Shown in pieces: positions 1-7,326 of a stretch of DNA of 64,000 nucleotides; the stretch's first letter is position 1; each line of letters starts with the position of its first letter. The notes beneath the pieces are model-generated. The model did not search any database. It was not told where the DNA came from and was given only the letters and a program-made list of their open reading frames with translations. Origin of the DNA: an uncultured Tenacibaculum sp. (GTDB lineage: Bacteria > Bacteroidota > Bacteroidia > Flavobacteriales > Flavobacteriaceae); assembly GCF_947502995.1 (NCBI RefSeq), contig NZ_CANNBW010000002.1, positions 211,101-275,100 of the forward strand, in the 5' to 3' direction. The position numbers and the translations under genes were made by a program.

Positions 1-796
1 TTTTACCATTAAGTTTTAAATGTTTTTTAAATAGTAATTTGCCTTTTTTGAAAATAGATAAACTATCGTTTGAACCAATAAGACTGAAATCGTCTTTTCT
101 ATCAAAAGAATGAATGATTTTGTTGTATTCAGGCGGGCCTACTACTTTTTCAAAACTTTGATCTACAATTTTGTAAATTCCTTTAAGCTTATTGTGTTTT
201 TCACCATATAAATTAGAACTAAATATAAAAGCTTCATTATTAGTATGAGTTGTATTTATATGTGGTATAGATACACCTCTTATTTTATCATCTGTCTTTT
301 TAATAAAAGGGTAAAGCTTGTTGTTTTTTAAATCAAGAGTTATTCGTTTTATTGTTTTCTTTTTTACATCATAAAAAAATTGAGAAAAATTTGAAACTGC
401 AAAAATGGTAGAATTATTGATTTTGTAGATCTGATATATCTTTGTGTACTTGTCGTTCTTTATCTCTAGTTTAGAGATACTATCATTTTTCAACGTGTGA
501 AGACCGCCTCCCCAGGTTGCTATATAAAATAGATTCTCTTTTTTGTCTTCAATAATATCAATTACATAATTAGATGTTAAGCCTTCATCTGAAAAATTTT
601 TGAATTCTTTTCCATTAAACTTACTCAATCCATCATCAGTTCCAATCCATAAAAAACCTTTTTGGTCTTGAATGATTTGATACGTAATATCATGAGGTAA
701 TCCTTGTTCAGTAGTGTAGTGCTTGTAGATTAAATCTTGAGTAAAAGACTTTAAAGAAAGTAGCAAGGAACATAAAAGTAAAAGCTTTTTTATAAT
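1..796 (-). CDS. Two-component regulator propeller sensor protein, N-terminal part (C-terminus outside window)
   Basis: Reading leftward on the minus strand, the frame is open to the window edge. It begins with a signal peptide (KKLLLLCSLLLSLKSFTQ) followed by propeller repeats such as YTTEQGLPHDITYQIIQD and GFLWIGTDDGLSKFNGKEF, the signature of Reg_prop (two-component regulator propeller) sensor domains. Such proteins are periplasmic ligand sensors that usually end in a histidine kinase, a hybrid two-component module or a LuxR-type domain. The output domain is beyond the window. No ATG, GTG or TTG is available: the frame opens after TGA at 799-797 and the signal peptide follows directly, so ATT (796-794) or ATA (793-791) is the only candidate start. 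The family call is firm; the start is uncertain and a frameshift upstream is possible. Confidence 0.8.
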   Translation of the reverse strand, partial: MIKKLLLLCSLLLSLKSFTQDLIYKHYTTEQGLPHDITYQIIQDQKGFLWIGTDDGLSKFNGKEFKNFSDEGLTSNYVIDIIEDKKENLFYIATWGGGLHTLKNDSISKLEIKNDKYTKIYQIYKINNSTIFAVSNFSQFFYDVKKKTIKRITLDLKNNKLYPFIKKTDDKIRGVSIPHINTTHTNNEAFIFSSNLYGEKHNKLKGIYKIVDQSFEKVVGPPEYNKIIHSFDRKDDFSLIGSNDSLSIFKKGKLLFKKHLKLNGK

Positions 797-848
797 TCAA
801 TAGGTTTTAAGGTTGATAAGCAAATATTATGAAAAAAAATATGAAAAA

Positions 849-867
849 TTCACCCATTTCGGGTGAA
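849..867. other. Short inverted repeat in the 797-1008 intergenic region
   Basis: TTCACCC and GGGTGAA form a perfect 7 bp stem with a 5-base loop, flanked on both sides by A/T tracts. It lies between the divergent sensor gene and GG-leader peptide gene, so it cannot terminate either one. It may be an operator or a 5' leader hairpin of the sensor transcript. Function unknown. Confidence 0.4.
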
Positions 868-888
868 AAAAAATCAATTCTATTCAGG

Positions 889-896
889 TAGTTTTG
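889..896 (+). promoter_or_regulatory. Candidate -7 element for the GG-leader peptide gene
   Basis: TAGTTTTG fits the Bacteroidetes -7 consensus TAnnTTTG. It would give a leader of about 105 nt before the ATG at 1009. I see no clear TTG about 20 bases upstream, so this call is weak. Confidence 0.35.
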
Positions 897-1008
897 TGAA
901 GAAGGGAAACAAAAATAATTGCAATACAAATTGTTTTAATGAAATAGACATACACCTTGAGTGTCTAAAAATTGTTCAAGGAATATCAATCTTTTAAATT
1001 ATTTTATA

Positions 1009-1200
1009 ATGAAAAAACAAATTTTAAACTTAGGAGAAGTTTTAAGTAAAAAAGAGCAAAAGAATGTTTTAGGAGGGTTTAGACCTTTAGATGAATCTGA
1101 TGTTCCAGATTGTAAATGTTGGGTATTTGTATTACCGTTTGGAGGAAGATGTTTAAGTACAACGCAAACTTGTGCAGAATTAGAAGAGCCACAGCAGTAA
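1009..1200 (+). CDS. Double-glycine leader peptide, bacteriocin-like precursor (63 aa)
   Basis: The N-terminus MKKQILNLGEVLSKKEQKN, followed by VLGG (Gly22-Gly23), matches the double-glycine leaders of flavobacterial bacteriocin-type peptides, which are cleaved after GG and exported by peptidase-containing (C39) ABC transporters. The predicted 40-residue core has four cysteines (a CKC pair and two singles) and an acidic, Gln-rich tail. The ATG at 1009 is preferred because the leader begins there; the upstream GTG at 961 would add 16 unrelated residues. A strong terminator follows. No transporter, modification enzyme or immunity gene is visible nearby. Whether the product is antimicrobial, a signal or something else cannot be said from sequence. 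Confidence 0.75.
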   Translation: MKKQILNLGEVLSKKEQKNVLGGFRPLDESDVPDCKCWVFVLPFGGRCLSTTQTCAELEEPQQ

Positions 1201-1216
1201 TTCTGATTATAATTAT

Positions 1217-1254
1217 AGAAAGTCTTAGAAGATTATGTCTTCTAGGACTTTTTT
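1217..1254 (+). terminator. Rho-independent terminator after the GG-leader peptide gene
   Basis: Arms at 1220-1232 and 1238-1250 pair over 13 bp with one G-U, around a TTATG loop, and run into six T residues. It lies directly downstream of the peptide stop codon and upstream of the small zinc-ribbon gene, so the two small genes are only partly co-transcribed. Confidence 0.85.
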
Positions 1255-1277
1255 ATTAAAAATTAAACAACTATAAA

Positions 1278-1445
1278 ATGAAAAATTGCCCGTATTGTGG
1301 TTCAGAGAAAAGAATAAGAAAAAACAGAAAAGGAATAGCAAGATATTTTAATTTTTTAAAGTTTTACAATTGTTTAGATTGTAGAAAAAATTATTATTGG
1401 ATTGACTTGCTTCAAAAATCATACAAGTTAAAGCATCTAACTTAA
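1278..1445 (+). CDS. Zinc-ribbon microprotein (55 aa)
   Basis: An ATG at 1278 opens a 55-codon frame ending at TAA 1443-1445. The product starts MKNCPYCGSEK and later has NCLDCRKNYYWI, giving two CxxC pairs about 29 residues apart, the spacing of a treble-clef or rubredoxin-type zinc ribbon. The segment between the pairs is rich in Lys and Arg, which would suit nucleic-acid binding. It starts 24 nt after the terminator of the GG-leader gene and ends 2 nt from the stop of the opposite-strand UbiA gene. I do not recognise a named family. Coding is inferred from the paired CxxC motifs and the intact frame. Confidence 0.55.
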   Translation: MKNCPYCGSEKRIRKNRKGIARYFNFLKFYNCLDCRKNYYWIDLLQKSYKLKHLT

Positions 1446-1447
1446 CT

Positions 1448-2368
1448 TTAATTCAGTTGCTTTATAACTTTGTCTAGTAATAAAGATTTATCAATTAATA
1501 ATAAACTAAACACGCCAATTAATAATAGTATTTTTAAAATATTATGAATTAATTGGTATTGTTTTTTAGTGTAAGATTTCCAAGTGTAAAAACCGATAAT
1601 AGTTAAGGTAATTCCGGCTAAATAAAAATAATATTTCATGTACTGAATAGCCGGGTAATCAAATAAAACAATAACTGGTACTAGTGTTAATCCTAATAGA
1701 AAAAAGATAAATTGCTTTGTTTTCTTTTCACCATAAACAACAGGGAAGGTATTGTAATTGTTTACTATTGCTCCTTTAATATTCTCTAAATCTTTAATGA
1801 GTTCTCTTACGACAATAACAAAAAATAAGAAAAATGCGTGAACAAAAATTACTTTCGAAAAATTCTTGTAATGAACAAAGATTACGAAAAAAGGAAGAAT
1901 TGTTAATACAGTAACACTAAATAAACCAACTAAAGGATATCGTTTTAGTTTATGCGAGTACAGCCATATTCCAAAAATATAACAAGCGAAAAATATTCCT
2001 GCTCTCCAAGATACTAGCCATCCAAAAGTAAAGCCTGTAAAGTTTAAAAGAAAGTATAAAGAAAGTTTTGTTTCTTGTTTAATCTTCTCGTCTAGCGTAC
2101 TTTTTATGGGTTTGTTTATTTTGTCTGCTTTTACATCATAAAAATTGTTAATGATATATCCACCAGCAATTACGTAAACTGTAGCAAGTACTAAGTACAA
2201 TAAATGCCAATCTAATAAAACGTGCTTTAACGATTTGTTTTCAGAGAAAATGAAAATAGCCGCAAGATATTGAGCGGCTATTAATACTAATATGTTATAC
2301 CCTCTTACAACAGATAGTAAGCTTAATAGTTTTACCAATAAATTTCTGTCGTAAAACTTCAGGTTCAT
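1448..2368 (-). CDS. UbiA-family prenyltransferase, geranylgeranylglycerol-phosphate prenyltransferase-like
   Basis: A 306-residue polytopic membrane protein of the UbiA superfamily, which transfers polyprenyl chains from diphosphates to an acceptor. The first Asp-rich motif is intact (NNFYDVKAD, residues 74-82). The second loop reads RELIKDLENIKGA (188-200), whereas related enzymes typically have D-x-E-D-x-x-G-D, so two acidic residues are replaced by Asn196 and Ala200. Flavobacterial relatives are commonly annotated as geranylgeranylglycerol-phosphate geranylgeranyltransferases. It lies 6 nt downstream of mevalonate kinase on the same strand, consistent with use of the isoprenoid product. 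Menaquinone or other quinone prenylation is an alternative role; the substrate cannot be fixed from sequence. Confidence 0.8.
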   Translation of the reverse strand: MNLKFYDRNLLVKLLSLLSVVRGYNILVLIAAQYLAAIFIFSENKSLKHVLLDWHLLYLVLATVYVIAGGYIINNFYDVKADKINKPIKSTLDEKIKQETKLSLYFLLNFTGFTFGWLVSWRAGIFFACYIFGIWLYSHKLKRYPLVGLFSVTVLTILPFFVIFVHYKNFSKVIFVHAFFLFFVIVVRELIKDLENIKGAIVNNYNTFPVVYGEKKTKQFIFFLLGLTLVPVIVLFDYPAIQYMKYYFYLAGITLTIIGFYTWKSYTKKQYQLIHNILKILLLIGVFSLLLIDKSLLLDKVIKQLN

Positions 2369-2374
2369 AGGTGT

Positions 2375-3301
2375 TTAAAATCGGTACACTAGTTCAAGTT
2401 TGTAATCTTTTAAACTAGTCTTTGCTTTTTCATAGTCTTCTGTAAAACCTAAAATGTAGCCTCCACCACCAGATCCACATAATTTTAGGTAATAATCGTT
2501 GGTTTGTATACCGTTTTCCCAAACTTTATGAAAAGCATTAGGAATCATTGGTTTAAAATTAGTTAAAACAACTTTAGAAAGTTGCTTTACGTTTGAAAAA
2601 AGAGATTTTACATTTCCTTTTAAGAAATCTTCAATGCAAGCATCTGTATAAGTAACAAACTCGTCACTTAACATTTTTCTAAAACCTTCATTTTTCATTT
2701 TATTCATAAAAAGGCTTACCATTGGTTCAGTTTCGCCTACTTGTTCTGAATCTAGTAAGAAAACAGCTCCTTTTCCTTCTTTTTGAGATGGAATTCCTGT
2801 AGCTTCAATATTTTCTTTAGAATTGATAAGAATTGGTAAACTTAAATAAGAATTTAATGGGTCTAATCCTGAACTTTTACCATGGAAAAAAGATTCCATT
2901 AAAGAAAAAACTTCCTTAAGTTTTAATAATTTATCTCTAGTTAAGTTTTCAAGAACAGTTATTTTATCATTAGCATATTTGTCATAAACAGACGCAACTA
3001 AAGCTCCAGAACTTCCAATTCCGTAACCCATTGGGATAGAAGAATCGAAATACATTCCAGAATCGATATCATTTTTTAATTCAGCTAAATTAAAAGAAAC
3101 TATTTCAGTGTTTAATTCAACTAAATAATTATAAAAATCACTTAAGCATTGGTTTGATTTCAATGCTTGACCAGATAAATTTTTAGAAACTTTTAAAGCT
3201 CCTTTGTAAGAGTTAAAAGGAATTGCTAATCCTTTCGAGTCTTTGATGATACCGTATTCTCCAAAAAGTAGAATTTTAGCGTAAAATAAAGGTCCTTTCA
3301 T
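2375..3301 (-). CDS. Mevalonate kinase (GHMP kinase family)
   Basis: 308 residues. It phosphorylates (R)-mevalonate at the 5-position with ATP in the cytoplasm. The N-terminus YAKILLFGEYGII is the substrate-binding strand typical of mevalonate kinases, PMGYGIGSSGA (residues 90-100) is the GHMP ATP-binding loop, and KLCGSGGGGYILGF near residue 275 is the C-terminal Gly-rich motif. It lies between the UbiA gene and, after a MORN-like gene, diphosphomevalonate decarboxylase on the same strand. A -7 element at 3324-3331 just upstream suggests its own promoter. Another GHMP substrate is possible, but the neighbours support the mevalonate role. Confidence 0.87.
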   Translation of the reverse strand: MKGPLFYAKILLFGEYGIIKDSKGLAIPFNSYKGALKVSKNLSGQALKSNQCLSDFYNYLVELNTEIVSFNLAELKNDIDSGMYFDSSIPMGYGIGSSGALVASVYDKYANDKITVLENLTRDKLLKLKEVFSLMESFFHGKSSGLDPLNSYLSLPILINSKENIEATGIPSQKEGKGAVFLLDSEQVGETEPMVSLFMNKMKNEGFRKMLSDEFVTYTDACIEDFLKGNVKSLFSNVKQLSKVVLTNFKPMIPNAFHKVWENGIQTNDYYLKLCGSGGGGYILGFTEDYEKAKTSLKDYKLELVYRF

Positions 3302-3323
3302 TTTTCTGAATTCTTTCTAAATA

Positions 3324-3331
3324 CAAAGATA
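3324..3331 (-). promoter_or_regulatory. -7 promoter element upstream of mevalonate kinase
   Basis: On the minus strand the bases read TATCTTTG, a full match to TAnnTTTG, 22 nt upstream of the mevalonate kinase ATG. No clear -33 TTG is seen at the expected distance. Confidence 0.5.
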
Positions 3332-3339
3332 CTCAATAT

Positions 3340-3825
3340 TTAATAAACATTTTTGTAAAAGGTTTTCCAAACCCCAACTTTTTCACCGTCTTTGTATTTT
3401 CCTCTAGTTTTAATTTTTCCGTTTTTGTAAAAAGTTTTCCAAACTCCATTTTCTTTTCCATTTCTAAATCGTCCTAAAGATTGTAGTTCACCAGTTTTAA
3501 AATAAGTTCTCTTGGGGCCGTTTACAATGCCGTTCTTATAGCTTATTTTTTTAGAAAGTGTGCCATCAATATCATAGTAATTAACGATTCCTTCGAATAA
3601 TTCATTATTAATTTTTGAATTACTACTGTAACCTTCTAAATATCGATTTCCGTTTTTGTAAAATTTTACAATCCAATATCCATTTTTAACCTTTTTGGGC
3701 ATTGGAACATAAAAAACAGCTTCAGTTTGTTTTACTTCTTTCCAGTTATTATCGTACCATGTAGTTTTTTGAGCTAAAATATTAACCGAGAAAAAAACAA
3801 ATAATAAGATAAATACAATTCTCAT
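3340..3825 (-). CDS. Secreted MORN/YwqK-like repeat protein
   Basis: 161 residues with an N-terminal signal peptide (MRIVFILLFVFFSVNILAQ). The rest consists of about five copies of a short beta-hairpin repeat of the form NGxxxGxWxxFYKNGKIKxxGKYKxGE, as in MORN repeats and the YwqK toxin-antitoxin-like family common in Bacteroidetes. It sits between mevalonate kinase and diphosphomevalonate decarboxylase, 7 nt after the decarboxylase stop, so it is probably co-transcribed, but nothing ties it to isoprenoid synthesis. The antitoxin label used in databases for this repeat is not supported by any toxin here. Role unknown; likely periplasmic or surface-exposed. Confidence 0.7.
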   Translation of the reverse strand: MRIVFILLFVFFSVNILAQKTTWYDNNWKEVKQTEAVFYVPMPKKVKNGYWIVKFYKNGNRYLEGYSSNSKINNELFEGIVNYYDIDGTLSKKISYKNGIVNGPKRTYFKTGELQSLGRFRNGKENGVWKTFYKNGKIKTRGKYKDGEKVGVWKTFYKNVY

Positions 3826-3832
3826 AAAAAAA

Positions 3833-4951
3833 TTAAATTAAGGCTGCTCCGTTTCCTGAAAAATCATGAATATATTGACCTTTTTGACAATATTGAGAAA
3901 GCTTTTGATCTATAAAACTATGGATTTTTTCTTTCTCATTATTAGGATATAATAAATGAACATTTGCACCAGCATCTAAAGTGAAACAAACATTGCTATT
4001 TGTTTTAGTTCTGTATTCCCAAATTTCATTAATAATCTTTAAAGTATTAGGTTTCATTAAAATGAAATAAGGATCGCTAGTAAGCATCATTGCATGTAAA
4101 GTTAAGGCTTCACTTTCTACTAGTTTAATGAACTCTTTGATGTTACCAGTTTGTAAAATTTTAGAAATTTTACTCAAATTATCATTTGCTTGTTTGAAAC
4201 GATTTTCTGCGTAAGGATGATCGAACATTAAGTTGTGACCAACAGTACTCGAAACTTGTTTTTCTCCTTTGTCAACTAATAAAATAGTGTCTTGGTAGTT
4301 GTCAAAAATTGAGTGAACATAATGAGGGAATTTCACACCATATAAATCAGAGCTTGTTTCAAAATCATCGTGTTTTCCCCAAATTACTAAAGGTCCTTCG
4401 ATACTTCTACTTGCACTACCAGAACCTAAACGAGCTAAGAAAGAAGCTTTTTGATTGAAAAAATCTTCAGAAATTGTATTGTCTAATGATTTTTCTAAAC
4501 TCATTAAGCATGCAGCTATAGCACTCATTCCGCTTGCGGAAGAAGCAATTCCACTACTATGAGGAAACGAGTTCTCTGAATGAATTTCCATTTTATATTC
4601 TAAAATATAGGGACAGTAGGTGACTATTCTTTCAAAGAAGGTAGCTATTTTAGGTTTAAATTCATCTTTCTTTTTTCCTTCGAAAAATAATTCAAAATCT
4701 GCTTCTTTTACTCTTTTAGTTTTGGTAAAAGCAATTTTAGTCTTTGTATGGCAATTACTTAAGGTAAAACTTATTGAAGCATTTTTTGGTAGTTGAGGAT
4801 TGGTTTTTCCCCAGTATTTAACTAAAGCTATATTACTTGGGGTTTTCCAAGTTACAGTAGTTTCTTTGATTGAAAAATCTAATTCTTTAGGAATAAAAGA
4901 AGTTGTGTTAATACTCAAACCTTTAATTTTTGTGTAAAGATAGCCTTTCAC
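3833..4951 (-). CDS. mvaD: Diphosphomevalonate decarboxylase
   Basis: 372 residues, GHMP superfamily. It converts mevalonate 5-diphosphate to isopentenyl diphosphate with ATP. Visible motifs are WKTPSNIALVKYWGK (35-49), which binds substrate; FPHSSGIASSASG (129-141), the phosphate-binding loop; and TLDAGANVH (324-332), carrying the Asp (about 326) that acts as catalytic base in the family. The stop-to-start distance to the next minus-strand gene (the LytTR regulator) is zero, so the two may be co-transcribed. The first 30 residues extend beyond the usual start, so an internal start is possible although no good internal Met is present. Phosphomevalonate decarboxylase activity cannot be excluded by sequence alone. 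Confidence 0.87.
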   Translation of the reverse strand: MKGYLYTKIKGLSINTTSFIPKELDFSIKETTVTWKTPSNIALVKYWGKTNPQLPKNASISFTLSNCHTKTKIAFTKTKRVKEADFELFFEGKKKDEFKPKIATFFERIVTYCPYILEYKMEIHSENSFPHSSGIASSASGMSAIAACLMSLEKSLDNTISEDFFNQKASFLARLGSGSASRSIEGPLVIWGKHDDFETSSDLYGVKFPHYVHSIFDNYQDTILLVDKGEKQVSSTVGHNLMFDHPYAENRFKQANDNLSKISKILQTGNIKEFIKLVESEALTLHAMMLTSDPYFILMKPNTLKIINEIWEYRTKTNSNVCFTLDAGANVHLLYPNNEKEKIHSFIDQKLSQYCQKGQYIHDFSGNGAALI

Positions 4952-5659
4952 TTAAATACCTGTCAACTTTTGTAGTGTACTTTCTTTATAATTTCGACTT
5001 ATAGGAATTGCTTTGTTATTTATTTCTATAAATTCATTGGTGTAAGCATCTATAAAATGAACAGCTACTATAAAAGATCTATGTACTCTAATAAACAGTT
5101 TTTCTGGTAATTTATTCTCTATGTTACTTATAGTTTCTCTTGTGACTATTGTTTTTTCTTGAAGATGAATTTTAAGGTAATCACTTAAACTTTCAATGTA
5201 AATAATATCTTTGTAGTTAACTTTTACCATTTTCCTTTCAGATCTAACAAATAGAAAGCTCTCATTACTGTTTTTATTTTCAGTCTTTTGAATGGTTTGT
5301 CTTTTTTGAGGTATTTTTTTTATGGCTTGTAAAAAACGATCGAATGCAATTGGTTTTAGTAAATAATCGATTACGTTAAGGTTAAAACCATCAATGGCAT
5401 AATCGCGATATGCTGTAGTGAAAATTATATGTGCATCTGAATTTACAATTTTAGCTAAGCTTAAACCATTAATCTCAGGCATATTAATATCTAGAAAATA
5501 CACATCTGCTTCGTTTTCTTGTGCAAATTGAATGGTTTCTAATGCATTTGAAAAACTAGCAACTAAAGATAAATTGGGTGTTTTTTGTATAAAAGATTCT
5601 ATGATTTCTCTAGCAACAGGTTCGTCATCAACAACAACACAAGTAAATATATTATTCAT
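4952..5659 (-). CDS. LytTR-family response regulator
   Basis: 235 residues. A receiver domain (1-120) has the acidic pocket Asp11-Asp12 and the phosphoacceptor Asp57 in VYFLDINMP, with the conserved Lys in DYLLKPI. A LytTR DNA-binding domain follows (about 135-232; FVRSERKMVKVNYKDIIYIES and RVHRSFIVAV are typical). The gene overlaps the 3' end of the histidine kinase gene by 8 nt, a normal arrangement for a cognate pair. It presumably activates or represses promoters with LytTR repeats. The divergent gene at 6910 is a plausible local target. Confidence 0.93.
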   Translation of the reverse strand: MNNIFTCVVVDDEPVAREIIESFIQKTPNLSLVASFSNALETIQFAQENEADVYFLDINMPEINGLSLAKIVNSDAHIIFTTAYRDYAIDGFNLNVIDYLLKPIAFDRFLQAIKKIPQKRQTIQKTENKNSNESFLFVRSERKMVKVNYKDIIYIESLSDYLKIHLQEKTIVTRETISNIENKLPEKLFIRVHRSFIVAVHFIDAYTNEFIEINNKAIPISRNYKESTLQKLTGI

Positions 5660-6800
5660 TTCTAGCTGGTATTTTTAGTTGTACTTCGTAAACATTGTCT
5701 GACGATTTAGTTTCAAGAGTAAAATTATTTTGAAATAACATCGTGAGTCTTTTTTTAATATTTGTTAATCCAATTCCTTTTTTTGATTTCATAAAATTCT
5801 TATGAGAATTTGAAATTGAAAAGTCGATTGAGTTTTCTGAAGTTTTAATATTAATATCAATAGTTAAAGTTCCATTAATCTGCATACCATGTTTAAAAGC
5901 ATTTTCTACAAATGGAAGAAAAATCATAGGAGAAATTAAAAGAGAATCTTTGTGTATTTCTTTTAAGAATTTGACATCTAAACTATCTTGAAATCTCATT
6001 TTTTCTAAAGAGATGTAATCTTCAATATGTTGTATTTCGTTAACAAGAAGTACTTCAGGTTTTTCAACTTGATATAAGATATAATCTAAAAGACTCGAAA
6101 GTTTTAAAATCATATCTGGAGCTTCGTCTGCCTTTTTAAGAGCAAAACCATATAATGTGTTTAGTGTATTAAACAAGAAATGAGGGTGAATTTGCATTTT
6201 CAAATACTTTAATTCTTGTTCTTTTAATTGTAGTTGTGTTTGTAAAAATTTGTTTTTTAGATCTTCATCTCTTAATGTTGACTTATAATTTTGAATCAAT
6301 AATCCTATCATAATTGTAATTAAAACAATAAAATAAACTCCGAAGATTATAAATAAAACTGTTTTCTTAAATGGTATTACATTGTTAATAAGTAATTTTT
6401 GAGAGAAAATCAATCCATACAGAATTGAAAGAACGATAAAGAAAAAAGCTACAATAAAGGTATAAGCTGTATATAAAATAAATAATCCGATTTTTTTATT
6501 GAGTAAGTACTTTGGGATAAGAAAATATAAAAAAAAGTATCCCATGTTAATAGTTATAGGCATTAAATACAGTGAAAAGTTATTTATATATGCTGTGTTA
6601 CTCGTGCCATAACCTAAAAAGTAAGTGTAAAATGTATAGACTCCAACCCAAAAAGAAAGATGTAGGAAAATAAATAATGTTTGGCGTATGTAAACATTTG
6701 AAATACTCATAGCACGCAATATCTGTTTTTTTTCATTGAAAAGTAATGTTTTGAGATAGAATTCTGAAAAACTGAGATGAATAACTGATTTATTTGACAA
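5652..6800 (-). CDS. LytS/YehU-type membrane histidine kinase
   Basis: 382 residues. Four predicted membrane segments (about 41-65, 75-98, 104-132, 147-170) are followed by a linker helix and a His_kinase domain with QIHPHFLFNTLNTL (203-216). The phosphoacceptor should be His207 of the PHF core. A HATPase region follows with N-box PFVENAFKHG and G-box KGIGLTNIKKRL. There is no periplasmic sensor domain, so it probably senses through the membrane bundle. The start at 6800 gives 30 residues before the second Met (MSISNVYIRQ at 6710), which may be the true start. It pairs with the adjoining LytTR regulator. Confidence 0.92.
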   Translation of the reverse strand: MSNKSVIHLSFSEFYLKTLLFNEKKQILRAMSISNVYIRQTLFIFLHLSFWVGVYTFYTYFLGYGTSNTAYINNFSLYLMPITINMGYFFLYFLIPKYLLNKKIGLFILYTAYTFIVAFFFIVLSILYGLIFSQKLLINNVIPFKKTVLFIIFGVYFIVLITIMIGLLIQNYKSTLRDEDLKNKFLQTQLQLKEQELKYLKMQIHPHFLFNTLNTLYGFALKKADEAPDMILKLSSLLDYILYQVEKPEVLLVNEIQHIEDYISLEKMRFQDSLDVKFLKEIHKDSLLISPMIFLPFVENAFKHGMQINGTLTIDINIKTSENSIDFSISNSHKNFMKSKKGIGLTNIKKRLTMLFQNNFTLETKSSDNVYEVQLKIPARNE

Positions 6801-6875
6801 GCCTAAAAAAATGGTAGATTTGAGAGTTAAATTTGTTGAAAGTCGATAAAAAAATTAAACAAAGAAAATCAAGAA

Positions 6876-6883
6876 TAGATTTG
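6876..6883 (+). promoter_or_regulatory. Candidate -7 element for the ExbB/MotA-like gene
   Basis: TAGATTTG fits TAnnTTTG and lies 27 nt before the ATG at 6910. A second copy at 6815-6822 has a TTTG 18 bases upstream (6793-6796), so either could be used. The region is the divergent spacer with the LytS kinase. Confidence 0.4.
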
Positions 6884-6909
6884 AGGTATATTAACTTTAA
6901 AAACAATTA

Positions 6910-7293
6910 ATGATGAGATTTTTATTTTTCGGACAGTTTTCAGATAGAATGAGAGAAGGTGGAGCAGATTTTATGTACCCTATATTATTCATGTTATTAA
7001 TATGTATCGGTCTTAGCATTTATGCTTTTTTGAAAATTGAAAAGGTGAAAAAACTTAAAGAAATTATTAGTCATGTGAGTTTATTTGCTTTAGTGTACGG
7101 TTTTTTGGGTATGATGATCGGTTTAATTGGTGCCTTTGACGCTATTTCTATGGCTAATGATTTTAGTACACAAATTGTAGCAGCAGGATTAAAAATAGGT
7201 TTACTGTCTCCCACATTTGGCATGTTTACTTTTTTAATTGCGCGTATAGGTATTATCGCATTAACAATTAAAGCAAAGAACGAAAACGCTTAG
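6910..7293 (+). CDS. Short MotA/TolQ/ExbB-like membrane protein
   Basis: 127 residues with three predicted membrane segments (about 23-42, 57-77, 97-120). The stretch LGMMIGLIGAFDAISMA and the following AAGLKIGLLSPTFGMFTFLIAR resemble the proton-channel core of MotA/TolQ/ExbB proteins (G-x-x-G-T-V-x-G-hydrophobic ... A-G-x-x-x-A-L-x-x-T-x-x-G). It is much shorter than canonical ExbB and no ExbD, TolR or MotB partner is adjacent, so a working energiser is doubtful. It is divergent from the LytS/LytTR pair and may be its target; the hydrolase gene at 7327 follows closely. Confidence 0.55.
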   Translation: MMRFLFFGQFSDRMREGGADFMYPILFMLLICIGLSIYAFLKIEKVKKLKEIISHVSLFALVYGFLGMMIGLIGAFDAISMANDFSTQIVAAGLKIGLLSPTFGMFTFLIARIGIIALTIKAKNENA

Positions 7294-7326
7294 TTCAATC
7301 CATTTAATTTGTTAAAATTCAATAAA

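Noticed and set aside
961..1008. Upstream GTG start giving a 79-residue form of the GG-leader peptide
   Set aside because: The leader motif begins at ATG 1009 and the added 16 residues have no leader-like character.
3340..3825. Antitoxin of a toxin-antitoxin pair
   Set aside because: The YwqK repeat is sometimes so labelled, but the protein is exported and has no toxin neighbour.
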